Shown: one piece after another, positions 44,731 to 53,177 of the stretch
Layout: each line of letters begins with the position of its first letter
How positions within the stretch are numbered: the first letter of the stretch is position 1
NCBI GenBank assembly: GCA_002309635.1
Contig: DBXO01000003.1
Coordinates: 1 to 64,000 of the forward strand
Source of the DNA: Ruminococcus flavefaciens
GTDB lineage: Bacteria; Bacillota; Clostridia; Oscillospirales; Ruminococcaceae
Reading direction: 5' to 3'
DNA: 64,000 bases
Notes under the pieces: model-generated
The model's database searches: none
Seen by the model: only the letters and a program-made list of their open reading frames with translations
Told to the model about the DNA's origin: nothing
Position numbers and translations under genes: made by a program

Positions 44731-47274
44731 ATGAAATTCAGTTCAAAGCTATTGACAGCTGTAACAGCTGTTGCTGTACTGCTGTCAGTACCTGCTGTGC
44801 CGGCAGAGTGCAGCTTTGCGGCAGGAATGAACGCATCCGAGGTCATATCCGAGGATATCGGTCTCGCAGGCAATCTGTACACAGTTGGCGACAGCGGAAA
44901 AGCCGACCACGCAGAGCTTCAGTGGGCTACCACCATTTCAGCGCAGAGCTATGTGCTCTACCGCTCCACAGACAAAAAAAGCGGCTTCGTTCCCGTGTAT
45001 GAGGGCGGCGGCACTTCATGGCAGGACAATGACATGTCCATAGGCCAGACCTACTATTATCAGCTAAAGGTCCGCGGCAAGAGCTATGACAGCTATTCTG
45101 AGGTCAGGGAGCTGACACCCTGCGTTCTGCCGTCAGGTCTGAGCACCTACGACAATCAGAAGGGAAGCAGCCTTGTATACGAGACCAGCGGCTACAAGGT
45201 CGGCAACACCTATTACAGCTACTCACTGAAAAAGCATGCGGGAAAAGATGATATATACCTGGCTGAGACCACATCAAGCGACGGAAAGCATTTCGGCAGC
45301 GAGCGAAATGCAGCCGACAGCTCACAGAATTCGGCGCTTGCAAGCTGCAAGATAGAATCGGTGCATATCGATTATATCCCCGCTAAGAATAAGGTCGTAG
45401 TGTGGGCTCACTGGGAAAAGCCCAGCGGCTACAGCGACGGTAAGGCTCTCGTAATAACAGGTACTCCCGGAGGACAGTTCACTGTTCATCACGTATACAA
45501 TCCTCTTGGCATACAGGTCAGGGATATGGCCATATTCTTCGACGACGACGGTACGGGCTATCTTATTGCCGCTGCAAACAAGGAGGGGCAGGGGGCAAAC
45601 GCCACAATGTATATTTTTCAGATGAACAGCGACTACAGCGACGTTACCAGGGTGGTGAAAACTCTCTTTGAGGATCAGTACAGGGAGTTCCCCAATCTTA
45701 TTAAAAAGGACGGCTATTATTTCCTGTTTACGTCACAGGCGGCAGGCTGGTACCCCAGCAGCGGAGCCTACAGCGTTACCACCGACATTGCAGGGGAGTG
45801 GAGTGGTCTGCGCAGTATAGGAAATACCTCCACTTTCTCGTCACAGTCGGGCTGGATAGTGAATATGCAGGACAAGAACTATCTCATGCATGCCTACCGC
45901 TGGCTCCGCTCGTCGGATTCAAGCGGAACTACGCTCTGTCCTTTGTATTTCGATAAGGGCTTCGCTTTCTATGATTACTGCCCCTATTTCAAGTACAATA
46001 CCTCAAGCGGCGAATTATTTCCTGTTCAGCAGGGCGAGCTCGTTTCTCAGAACAAGCCTGCCTCCTCGTCACTTGCGGCAAAGTGGGACAATTCACCATC
46101 AAAGGCTGTTGACGGTTCCTACCAGACCTCATTCACCGCTATAGGCGACTATAAAAAGTGGCCGTTCTATATACAGATAGACCTGGAACAGATCTGCGAC
46201 CTTGCCAATATACAGACTTCATGGTACATCTGCAAGGGGTCTGAGGGCTATTACACCTATACAGTGGATGGCAGCACCGACGGCATCAACTGGACTCAGC
46301 TCCTCGACCACACAAACAAGAACAGTGAATCAGTCACCAAGACCTACGGTTTCAACAGCGATATGCTTAAAGGCCGTGCAAGGTACGTAAGGCTCAACGT
46401 CAGGAATGCGACACTTCAGAACAATCCCGACAACAACTGGTACAACCCTCAGGTTTATGAGATAAGGGTGTTCGGTACTCCCGTCGGAGCAGCCGAAAAG
46501 GCAGAGCCGTATAAGGAGATCAGCTTTGACTCAGGTACGGGAGACCTCATACTCGGCAGCGGCGCTTCGGTAAAACAGGATCCGCAGAAGGGCAGTGTGC
46601 TCTGTCTTGACGGAAGCGACGGCGCATATGCTGAGTTCCCTGCGGGAATGCTTGACGGCTGCCGTGACTATACCGTAAGTATGGATGTAAAGTCTGAATC
46701 TACAGGCAATTTCTTTACATTTGCCGCTGGAAAGAACGATGAAAAATATGTCTTCTTCCGTGTTGCGGAGGATCTGTTCCGATTTGCGGCAACGACTGAT
46801 TCCTGGCGGGATGAGACCGAGATAAAATACGACATCGACGGCTCGCAGTGGCATAATTACACTCTCGTTGCAAACGGAGCAACTACCGCTGTTTATATTG
46901 ACGGCAGAAAAGCAGCGGAAACCACCGAAACTCACGGACAGTTAGCCGACATGGGTTCAGGTACGAGCTGCCTTATCGGCAAGTCATACTATGCCGACGA
47001 CACCTGCTTCAAGGGAAGCATAGACAATCTTAAAATATACAGATGCGCTCTTTCGGAGGCTGAGATAACAGGCGGCGGAACTTCTCAGAACAGCATTAAG
47101 GGCGACGTGAACGGCGACGGTAAGCTGAGCGTTGCAGACCTTGTGGCAGTTCAGCAGTTCCTCCTCGGAAACGGAACGCTTAAGACTCCCTCAAACGGCG
47201 ACCTCTGCGAAGACGGAGCAATTGACGTTTTTGACATGGTGGAAATGAGAAAGTACCTTCTCAGTCAAGCGTAA
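44731..47274 (+). CDS. Secreted dockerin protein with GH43-like propeller, CBM32 and LamG-like domains
   Basis: 847 residues. Signal peptide 1-28 (LLTAVTAVAVLLSVPAVPAECSFAA). A fibronectin-like domain lies at about 50-130 (AELQWATTISAQSYVLYRST). A GH43-like five-bladed propeller follows at about 140-430 (YKVGNTYYSYSLKKHAGKDDIYLAE, MAIFFDDDGTGYLIAAAN, FPNLIKKDGYYFLFTS). Then an F5/8 type C module (CBM32) at about 445-600 (SPSKAVDGSYQTSFTAIGDYKKWPFYIQIDLEQ) and a LamG/concanavalin-like domain at about 605-785 (GSQWHNYTLVANGATTAVYIDGRKAAE). A C-terminal dockerin ends the protein (DVNGDGKLSVADLVAVQQFL and DLCEDGAIDVFDMVEMRKYL). The propeller resembles GH43 members acting on galactan-type chains; catalytic acids could not be assigned with certainty. 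Confidence 0.85.
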   Translation: MKFSSKLLTAVTAVAVLLSVPAVPAECSFAAGMNASEVISEDIGLAGNLYTVGDSGKADHAELQWATTISAQSYVLYRSTDKKSGFVPVYEGGGTSWQDNDMSIGQTYYYQLKVRGKSYDSYSEVRELTPCVLPSGLSTYDNQKGSSLVYETSGYKVGNTYYSYSLKKHAGKDDIYLAETTSSDGKHFGSERNAADSSQNSALASCKIESVHIDYIPAKNKVVVWAHWEKPSGYSDGKALVITGTPGGQFTVHHVYNPLGIQVRDMAIFFDDDGTGYLIAAANKEGQGANATMYIFQMNSDYSDVTRVVKTLFEDQYREFPNLIKKDGYYFLFTSQAAGWYPSSGAYSVTTDIAGEWSGLRSIGNTSTFSSQSGWIVNMQDKNYLMHAYRWLRSSDSSGTTLCPLYFDKGFAFYDYCPYFKYNTSSGELFPVQQGELVSQNKPASSSLAAKWDNSPSKAVDGSYQTSFTAIGDYKKWPFYIQIDLEQICDLANIQTSWYICKGSEGYYTYTVDGSTDGINWTQLLDHTNKNSESVTKTYGFNSDMLKGRARYVRLNVRNATLQNNPDNNWYNPQVYEIRVFGTPVGAAEKAEPYKEISFDSGTGDLILGSGASVKQDPQKGSVLCLDGSDGAYAEFPAGMLDGCRDYTVSMDVKSESTGNFFTFAAGKNDEKYVFFRVAEDLFRFAATTDSWRDETEIKYDIDGSQWHNYTLVANGATTAVYIDGRKAAETTETHGQLADMGSGTSCLIGKSYYADDTCFKGSIDNLKIYRCALSEAEITGGGTSQNSIKGDVNGDGKLSVADLVAVQQFLLGNGTLKTPSNGDLCEDGAIDVFDMVEMRKYLLSQA

Positions 47275-47311
47275 TTATTCGATTTTGCTTGCTATTTCGG
47301 GTTTTATATGC

Positions 47312-47332
47312 TATAATGAATGCAAAGCATTC
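47312..47332 (+). promoter_or_regulatory. Extended -10 promoter with palindrome at the start site
   Basis: TGC-TATAAT (47309-47317) followed directly by GAATGC-AAA-GCATTC (47318-47332), a perfect 6-bp palindrome where transcription of the methyltransferase gene should begin. Confidence 0.5.
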
Positions 47333-47383
47333 ACTATAATTTATCAGGCATTGAAACAGAGTATTTTTCACAGGGGAGGAGCT

Positions 47384-48139
47384 ATGGAAGCAAGATTGTC
47401 ATTCGACACCATACCCGAGCAGTTTGAAAAGTGGAGACCACACTACAGCAGCGGGCTTTTCGATCATCTTATCGTCAGGGTGGGCATAGGCAGAGATACA
47501 AAGGTGCTTGAGCTTGGACCGGGAACAGGACAGGCTACAGACCCGATACTCGGTACAGGCTGCGATTATACCGCCATAGAGCTTGGAAAGAATCTCTCGG
47601 ATTTCCTGCGTGACAAGTACAGGAACTTCGGAAATTACAAGCTTATCAACGATGATTTTCTCACCCATGATTTCGGTGAGGAAAGCTACGATTTGATCTA
47701 TTCCGCGGCAGCAATACAGTGGCTTCCCGAGGATAAGGCTTTCAGCAGGACCTTTGAGCTGCTGCGCAGCGGCGGTATGCTGGCAATGATGTTCCTTCGC
47801 ATGGATCAGAGATCAGCTCAGCCGAAAATGTATGAGGATATCCAGAGGGTGTACGATGAATATTTCAAGCCCTCAGGTGCAGAGAGTACGGGAGGCTTCG
47901 GTTACGACAATGCGCTGAACTACGGCTATACCGGCCTTGAGACCATTGTTTGGCAGGGCATAAGAGAGCTAACGGCTGATGAGTACATACAGTATATCGG
48001 TACCCACAGCGACCATATAATCCTTGAGGAGCCCTACAGAACGCCTTTCTTCAAGGGCGTCAGAGAAGCTGTTGTCAGGCACGGCGGCAGGCTCGTTATC
48101 CGTGATGAATACATACTCAAAACAGTAAAAAAGCCATGA
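47384..48139 (+). CDS. Class I SAM-dependent methyltransferase
   Basis: 251 residues from ATG 47384 (GGGGAGGAGCT upstream); the frame is open further back without a start signal. SAM-binding motif I VLELGPGTGQATDPIL, acidic AIELGKN after strand 2, motif DLIYSAAAIQWLPEDKAF, and RSGGMLAMMFLRMD. The N-terminal FDTIPEQFEKWRPHYSSGLFDHL is typical of small-molecule methyltransferases of the trans-aconitate type. The substrate is unknown. It lies 28 bp upstream of the symporter gene and is likely co-transcribed with it. Confidence 0.8.
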   Translation: MEARLSFDTIPEQFEKWRPHYSSGLFDHLIVRVGIGRDTKVLELGPGTGQATDPILGTGCDYTAIELGKNLSDFLRDKYRNFGNYKLINDDFLTHDFGEESYDLIYSAAAIQWLPEDKAFSRTFELLRSGGMLAMMFLRMDQRSAQPKMYEDIQRVYDEYFKPSGAESTGGFGYDNALNYGYTGLETIVWQGIRELTADEYIQYIGTHSDHIILEEPYRTPFFKGVREAVVRHGGRLVIRDEYILKTVKKP

Positions 48140-48167
48140 TAAAAATATTCAGACAAAGGAGTAAGAC

Positions 48168-49706
48168 ATGAACACTACAGACTACATAATTATCGGAACG
48201 ATAATCGCTTACCTTATAGTCATGGTCACAGTAGGCTTTATCTTTTCAAAGAAAAACGACAATGTCGGAGACTTCTACCTCGGCGGACGAAGGCTTGGAC
48301 CGCTTGTAACGGCAATGAGTGCAGAGGCTTCCGATATGAGCAGCTGGCTGCTCATGGGTCTTCCGGGAGTTGCCTATCTCACAGGCGGCGCAGAAGCAGG
48401 CTGGACCGCTATCGGTCTCGCTATCGGCACCTATCTCAACTGGCTTTTTGTGGCTAAGCGCCTGAGAGTCTACAGTCAGCGCTGCGGCGCTATCACCATT
48501 CCCGATTTCTTCACCCAGCGCTACAGGGACAAGAGCAGAGTAATCACGGCCATATCCGCGCTGATAATCCTCATATTCTTTGTACCCTATACAGCTTCGG
48601 GATTTTCGGCCTGCGGAAAGCTTTTCAGCTCAATTTTCGGCTGGGATTATCATGCTGCTATGATAATAAGCGCTATAATCATCATTTCCTATACCTGCAC
48701 GGGCGGATTCCTTGCAGCAAGCACCACTGACCTTATACAGAGCATAATTATGACCATAGCTCTTATCAGTATCGTCATATTCGGAATTGATTCGGCAGGC
48801 GGACTGACAAATGTCATAGACAATGCCGATTCAATGGCAGGCTACTTTTCGCTCAGTCATATCCACAACACCGAAACCGGCGGCGCGGACAAGTATACCG
48901 TACTCACTATCGCATCTATCCTTGCATGGGGACTTGGCTACTTCGGTATGCCTCATATACTCCTCCGCTTCATGGCTATAGAGGACAAGAACAAGATCAG
49001 GACATCAAGAAGGATAGCCTCCGTATGGGTGGTTATTTCCATGGCTGTAGCAATATTGATCGGCTTTATCGGAAATACCCTATCCAGGAGCGGAAAGCTT
49101 GAAGTGCTTGAGGGAAGCGATTCCGAAAAGATAGTTATCAGGATAGCGCAGTACATGAGCGAGCACCATATGGGACTTGCCGTTATCGCAGGACTTGTTT
49201 TCGCAGGTATCCTTGCCTGTACTATGTCTACCTCAGATTCGCAGCTCCTTGCGGCTTCGTCCTCCATGTCAGAGAATATATTCAAGGGAGTATTCAATGT
49301 AAAAATGAGCGACAAGCTTTCAATGATATGCGCCAGAGCAGTGCTTCTTGTAATTGCAGCGATCAGCATAGTCCTTGCTTGGGATAAGGACAGCTCGGTA
49401 TTCAGAGTAGTATCATTCGCGTGGGCGGGATTCGGTGCAACGTTCGGACCCGTAATGCTGGCAGCTCTCTTCTGGAAACGCTCAAACAAGTACGGTGCAA
49501 TGGCAGGACTTGTCACAGGCGCGGTTATGGTATTCCTCTGGAAGTTCAAGATAGCTCCGATAGGCGGAGTATTTGGTATATATGAGCTTCTTCCCGCTTT
49601 TCTCTGCGCGTTTGCAGCCATCATAATCGTATCCCTGCTTACAAAGGCGCCGGAGATCGAGATAAAGGAAGAATTCTACGCTGTAGAGAAAGAGATGAAC
49701 AGGTAA
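48168..49706 (+). CDS. putP: Sodium:solute symporter, PutP-like (sodium/proline)
   Basis: 512 residues with about 13 membrane helices. SSS-family signatures: DFYLGGRRLGPLVTAMSAEASDMSSWLLMGLPG in helices 1-2 (Na+ site and proline-binding region of PutP), KRLRVYSQRCGAITIPDFFTQRY, GFLAASTTDLIQSIIM, LGYFGMPHILLRFMAI, and AGILACTMSTSDSQLLAASSSMSENI (helix 8-9, Na2 site serines). The length equals that of PutP. It imports proline or a related solute with Na+. It follows a methyltransferase gene; a perfect palindromic terminator lies 11 bp after its stop. Confidence 0.92.
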   Translation: MNTTDYIIIGTIIAYLIVMVTVGFIFSKKNDNVGDFYLGGRRLGPLVTAMSAEASDMSSWLLMGLPGVAYLTGGAEAGWTAIGLAIGTYLNWLFVAKRLRVYSQRCGAITIPDFFTQRYRDKSRVITAISALIILIFFVPYTASGFSACGKLFSSIFGWDYHAAMIISAIIIISYTCTGGFLAASTTDLIQSIIMTIALISIVIFGIDSAGGLTNVIDNADSMAGYFSLSHIHNTETGGADKYTVLTIASILAWGLGYFGMPHILLRFMAIEDKNKIRTSRRIASVWVVISMAVAILIGFIGNTLSRSGKLEVLEGSDSEKIVIRIAQYMSEHHMGLAVIAGLVFAGILACTMSTSDSQLLAASSSMSENIFKGVFNVKMSDKLSMICARAVLLVIAAISIVLAWDKDSSVFRVVSFAWAGFGATFGPVMLAALFWKRSNKYGAMAGLVTGAVMVFLWKFKIAPIGGVFGIYELLPAFLCAFAAIIIVSLLTKAPEIEIKEEFYAVEKEMNR

Positions 49707-49716
49707 ATACTGTATT

Positions 49717-49746
49717 AAAAATGAGGAGCATATGCTCCTCATTTTT
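49717..49746. terminator. Rho-independent terminator after the symporter
   Basis: AAAATGAGGAGCAT and ATGCTCCTCATTTT, a perfect 14-bp palindrome, with the T-run continuing; works on both strands. Confidence 0.85.
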
Positions 49747-49900
49747 TGTTTGCGACAAAATCAAAAAGAACTTCAGGTGTATCATTTACAGTATTCAACG
49801 TTTTTGCATTGGATCTGACCTCATTTCAGACCTATAGCAGAAGACCTGTTCTTTACAGGAATTTCTTTGGGGATATTTGCAAATTGTAATCGCTTTGTAA

Positions 49901-49930
49901 TTGACAAGGAATATATAAAGGTGTTATACT
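49901..49930 (+). promoter_or_regulatory. Promoter of the ABC-2 operon
   Basis: TTGACA, 18-bp spacer, TATACT, about 88 bp before the ATPase gene. Confidence 0.7.
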
Positions 49931-50017
49931 GTTTTTTATATTCTCACATATAAAAATTATTAAGGCATCAGCAGGATGCTGCGACGCACATTAAAAAGGA
50001 AAGAGAGGACAGAGAAG

Positions 50018-51019
50018 ATGTCGGCAATAATTGAGATCAAAAACGTTACAAAGGAATTCAAGGTACTGAACCGCCGCGAGGGACTTAAAGGCAGCATACA
50101 GGACCTGTTTTCAAGGAACTACAGGACAGTCCGTGCAGTGGACAATATCAGCATGACCGTACAGCAGGGAGAGATAGTGGGCTATCTCGGACCAAACGGA
50201 GCAGGCAAATCGACCACAATAAAGATGATGACAGGCGTACTTGAGCCGACCTCTGGAGAGATACTGATAAACGGCACGATACCCTATGCGAACCGCTCAA
50301 GGAATGCGCAGGGCATAGGCGTTGTATTCGGCCAGCGTTCTCAGCTGTGGTGGGCGCTGCCTCTGGTCGAGTCGTTCAAGATACTCAAGGACATATATCA
50401 GATAAGCGACGAGAAGTACAACGGCATGATTGAGCTTTACAAGTCGCTGGTAGATATAGAGCCGCTCCTGCACAAGCCCGTCCGTCAGATGTCTCTCGGA
50501 CAGCGTACTCTCAGCGATATTCTGGCGGCATTCCTGCACGACCCGAAGATAGTATTCCTTGACGAGCCGACTATAGGACTTGATGTTTCCATGAAGTCAA
50601 AGATACGCACCCTCATACATGCTCTCAACAAGGAGAAGAATACCACGGTAATACTCACGACCCACGATATGGGCGATGTTGACGCATTGTGCAGGCGGAT
50701 AGTCATAATCGACAAGGGAAAAATGCTCTATGACAACGATATTGAGCACTTAAAGGGCTTTTTCGGCTCATACAGGACACTGAAAATACGTACCGACGGA
50801 GAGCTGAAAGCTCAGGCAGAGAGCGTAAAAAAGGAACTGCCTGACTTCTCGGTTACAGCAGACGACGAGTGGATATCGGTGCTTGTTGACGAGGAAAAAT
50901 CCAAGGTGATAGATGTTCTCGGACAGCTGCAGAAGGCTCATAAGATAAAGGATATGCAGCTTGAGGAGATATCAACTGAGGAGGTAATAAAGAAGATATA
51001 CGAGGAGGGTGTTGCATGA
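50018..51019 (+). CDS. ABC-2 type transporter ATP-binding protein
   Basis: 333 residues from ATG 50018 (AGAGAGGACAGAGAAG upstream). Walker A GYLGPNGAGKSTTIKMM, Q-loop VVFGQRSQLWWALP, signature RQMSLGQRTLSDILAAFLHDPK, Walker B IVFLDEPTIGLDVSMKSKIR, H-loop LTTHDMGDVDALC. The N-terminal RREGLKGSIQDLFSRNYRTVRAVDNIS and the WALP Q-loop region are typical of the ATPase that pairs with two DUF990-type ABC-2 permeases. It overlaps the first permease by ATGA. Predicted to power export of an unknown substrate. Confidence 0.9.
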   Translation: MSAIIEIKNVTKEFKVLNRREGLKGSIQDLFSRNYRTVRAVDNISMTVQQGEIVGYLGPNGAGKSTTIKMMTGVLEPTSGEILINGTIPYANRSRNAQGIGVVFGQRSQLWWALPLVESFKILKDIYQISDEKYNGMIELYKSLVDIEPLLHKPVRQMSLGQRTLSDILAAFLHDPKIVFLDEPTIGLDVSMKSKIRTLIHALNKEKNTTVILTTHDMGDVDALCRRIVIIDKGKMLYDNDIEHLKGFFGSYRTLKIRTDGELKAQAESVKKELPDFSVTADDEWISVLVDEEKSKVIDVLGQLQKAHKIKDMQLEEISTEEVIKKIYEEGVA

Positions 51020-51819
51020 AGCTAAAAAAATACCTTACCCTCACAAAAGCGGGAATAATGGAGGCTTTGCAGTTCAGGCTGGGTACGTTCGTTATGGCTT
51101 TGGGAAACCTGCTTTACCTTATAGTGGTATACTATCTGTGGAAAGCCATATATGCCTCATCTGGCAGCGATACCGTAAACGGAATGACATTTTTCGATAC
51201 ACTTATATACCTTGTACTTGCCACGGCACTTTTCAATTTTATGGAAATGTACACGGTATGGGATATGGGACGTTCCATACAGTCGGGAAAGATAGTCCTC
51301 GAACTGCTTAAGCCGATGCAGTACCACAGCTATTTGTTCTGGTCGTTTTCGGGCAGGTTCGTAACGAACTTTTTCCTGACATTCCTGCCTACATTCATAG
51401 TTGTTGCATTTGTAACGCACGGAGCCATACCGATTGGGATAAATCTGCTGTTTTTCGTTATATCCGTAATAATGGCGATAGCTCTCAACTACAGTATAGA
51501 CTTCATCGTAGGCACCATATGTATCTATACCGAATCCATCTGGGGCATAAATATCATGAAGCAGGTGATAGTGCTGCTCCTTTCGGGTGCAACCATACCG
51601 CTTGCGTTCTTTCCCGAGCCCCTGAGGACAATAACTCATTATCTGCCGTTCCAGTCGATATACAATGCCCCTCTTTCCATACTTCTCAACGGTTCGCCCC
51701 GGCCGGGGGAGCTTGCAGTAACTCTCGGTACCCAGTTTTTATGGTGTATCGGCATGATGGTACTCAGCAAGCTGTTCTGGAAAGTATCGCTTCGGCAGAT
51801 AACAGTGAACGGAGGCTGA
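51016..51819 (+). CDS. ABC-2 permease, first subunit
   Basis: 267 residues with six membrane helices (LGTFVMALGNLLYLIVVYYLW; FFDTLIYLVLATALFNFME; FVTNFFLTFLPTFIVVAFV; INLLFFVISVIMAIALNYSIDFIVG; QVIVLLLSGATIPLAFF; LAVTLGTQFLWCIGMMVL). The YLPFQSIYNAPLSIL segment before the last helix is a hallmark of this ABC-2 subgroup. ATG 51016 overlaps the stop of the ATPase gene. It would form a heterodimer with the next protein. Confidence 0.85.
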   Translation: MKLKKYLTLTKAGIMEALQFRLGTFVMALGNLLYLIVVYYLWKAIYASSGSDTVNGMTFFDTLIYLVLATALFNFMEMYTVWDMGRSIQSGKIVLELLKPMQYHSYLFWSFSGRFVTNFFLTFLPTFIVVAFVTHGAIPIGINLLFFVISVIMAIALNYSIDFIVGTICIYTESIWGINIMKQVIVLLLSGATIPLAFFPEPLRTITHYLPFQSIYNAPLSILLNGSPRPGELAVTLGTQFLWCIGMMVLSKLFWKVSLRQITVNGG

Positions 51820-51823
51820 TGAT

Positions 51824-52627
51824 ATGAAAAGAAAGAGTTTGGGATTCTATCTCAGGATATATTTCAAGATACTTGCTCAGGACCTGAAGAGCAAGATGAG
51901 CTACCGTGCCGACTTTATCATTTCCACAATAGGAATGATATTCACGAATATCGCGGGCTTTGTAAGCTTCTGGATACTGTTCCGCAATTTCCAGTCCATA
52001 AACGGCTGGGGATACTATGAAATGCTGTTCCTTTACGGCTTCTCCCTTATAGCCATAACTCCCGTCCAGTGTCTTTTCGACAACAACTGGAGCCTGAGAC
52101 AGGCGGTATATACGGGGGATTTTATCAAGTACTGTTTCCGCCCCATAAATATATTCTTCTACTATCAGTCGGAGGTGTTTGACATAAAGGGGCTCGGGCA
52201 GCTTGCATTCGGTATCGGAACCCTTGCCTATTCATGGGCGAAGATAGGTATCGGTTTCACACCGCTCCTGCTTCTTAAGGTGATATTATTCCTTGTTACT
52301 GCGTCACTGTTCATGATAGCGATGCAGAATGCGGCGGCAGCGACATGTTTCTGGATAATGAATTCGTTTTATATCCTTGACCTTGCGACCCGATTCAAGG
52401 ACTACGCAAAGTACCCGATAACCATATTCGGCTCGTTTTTCAGATTCATATTCACGTTTATACTGCCTATAGCGTTCATAGCATATTATCCGAGCCTTGT
52501 CATACTCAGACCCGATGAGATACCGCTGCTTTCATGGCTCTCACCTCTGCTCGGAGTGCTTTTCTTCTGGCTCAGCTATAAGATATGGATGCGGGGTGCC
52601 ATGAAATACGACGGCACAGGTTCGTAA
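51824..52627 (+). CDS. ABC-2 permease, second subunit (DUF990-like)
   Basis: 267 residues with six membrane helices. The N-terminus KSLGFYLRIYFKILAQDLKSKMSYRADFIISTIGMIFTNIAGFVSFWILF and the DFIKYCFRPINIFFYYQSEVFD loop match the DUF990/ABC-2_lan-type second permease that accompanies the previous family. Gap to the previous gene is 4 bp, ribosome binding site GGAGGCTGAT overlapping its 3' end. Confidence 0.85.
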   Translation: MKRKSLGFYLRIYFKILAQDLKSKMSYRADFIISTIGMIFTNIAGFVSFWILFRNFQSINGWGYYEMLFLYGFSLIAITPVQCLFDNNWSLRQAVYTGDFIKYCFRPINIFFYYQSEVFDIKGLGQLAFGIGTLAYSWAKIGIGFTPLLLLKVILFLVTASLFMIAMQNAAAATCFWIMNSFYILDLATRFKDYAKYPITIFGSFFRFIFTFILPIAFIAYYPSLVILRPDEIPLLSWLSPLLGVLFFWLSYKIWMRGAMKYDGTGS

Positions 52628-52651
52628 TACATAATATACGGAGGTAAGGAA

Positions 52652-52984
52652 ATGGCAGTTTATAAGGACAGCAGGGAACTTGACAGCGCTGTGAAGCGTA
52701 TCAGGAAAATGGAAAAAAGCTTCGACAGGGCAAGAGCAGCTCAAAGCAGGCTCAGCAAGGCTGCGGAAAGCTTCATGAAGGCAAAGGAAGACCTTGAAGC
52801 GCTGCGCGGATACTACGGCAGCGAAGACTGGAAAAAGGATTTTCAGGCTGACGAAGCCTCAGAGCTCCCCGCGGAGCTCAGGAGAGGAGTGCTCTCAGAG
52901 GACGGAATATGGGACTTCCTTGAAGAAAACAGGGAACTTGCGGAGACTATGAAAAAGCTTGCAAGGGAGCTTTCAAAGAAGTAG
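52652..52984 (+). CDS. DUF4298 protein
   Basis: 110 residues, highly charged, helical (RIRKMEKSFDRARAAQSRLSKAAESFMKAKEDLEALRGYYGSEDWKKDFQADE). The coiled-coil start, the RxYYGSxxWxxDxxxDE core and the C-terminal LRRGVLSEDGIWDFLEENREL match DUF4298. Function unknown. Preceded by GGAGGTAAGGAA and 24 bp after the permease gene, so likely the last gene of the exporter operon. Confidence 0.8.
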   Translation: MAVYKDSRELDSAVKRIRKMEKSFDRARAAQSRLSKAAESFMKAKEDLEALRGYYGSEDWKKDFQADEASELPAELRRGVLSEDGIWDFLEENRELAETMKKLARELSKK

Positions 52985-53092
52985 GAACGGCAGTGAAGCC
53001 GCGTAGGAACTGATAATGTATCTGCCTTAATTATATACATATTGGAATTTGATGAAAATAGTATAAAATTAGTAGAATTTACACATAAAACA

Positions 53093-53121
53093 TTGACAAA
53101 AATGTGAAAATATGGTATAAT
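53093..53121 (+). promoter_or_regulatory. Consensus promoter of the 53178 dockerin gene
   Basis: TTGACA, 17-bp spacer, TATAAT, both perfect, 57 bp before the start codon. Confidence 0.8.
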
Positions 53122-53177
53122 AAACACAACAAAAGCAATCAGAAATTGGCTTTTGTTAATGTAAGGAGGTTTTTGAC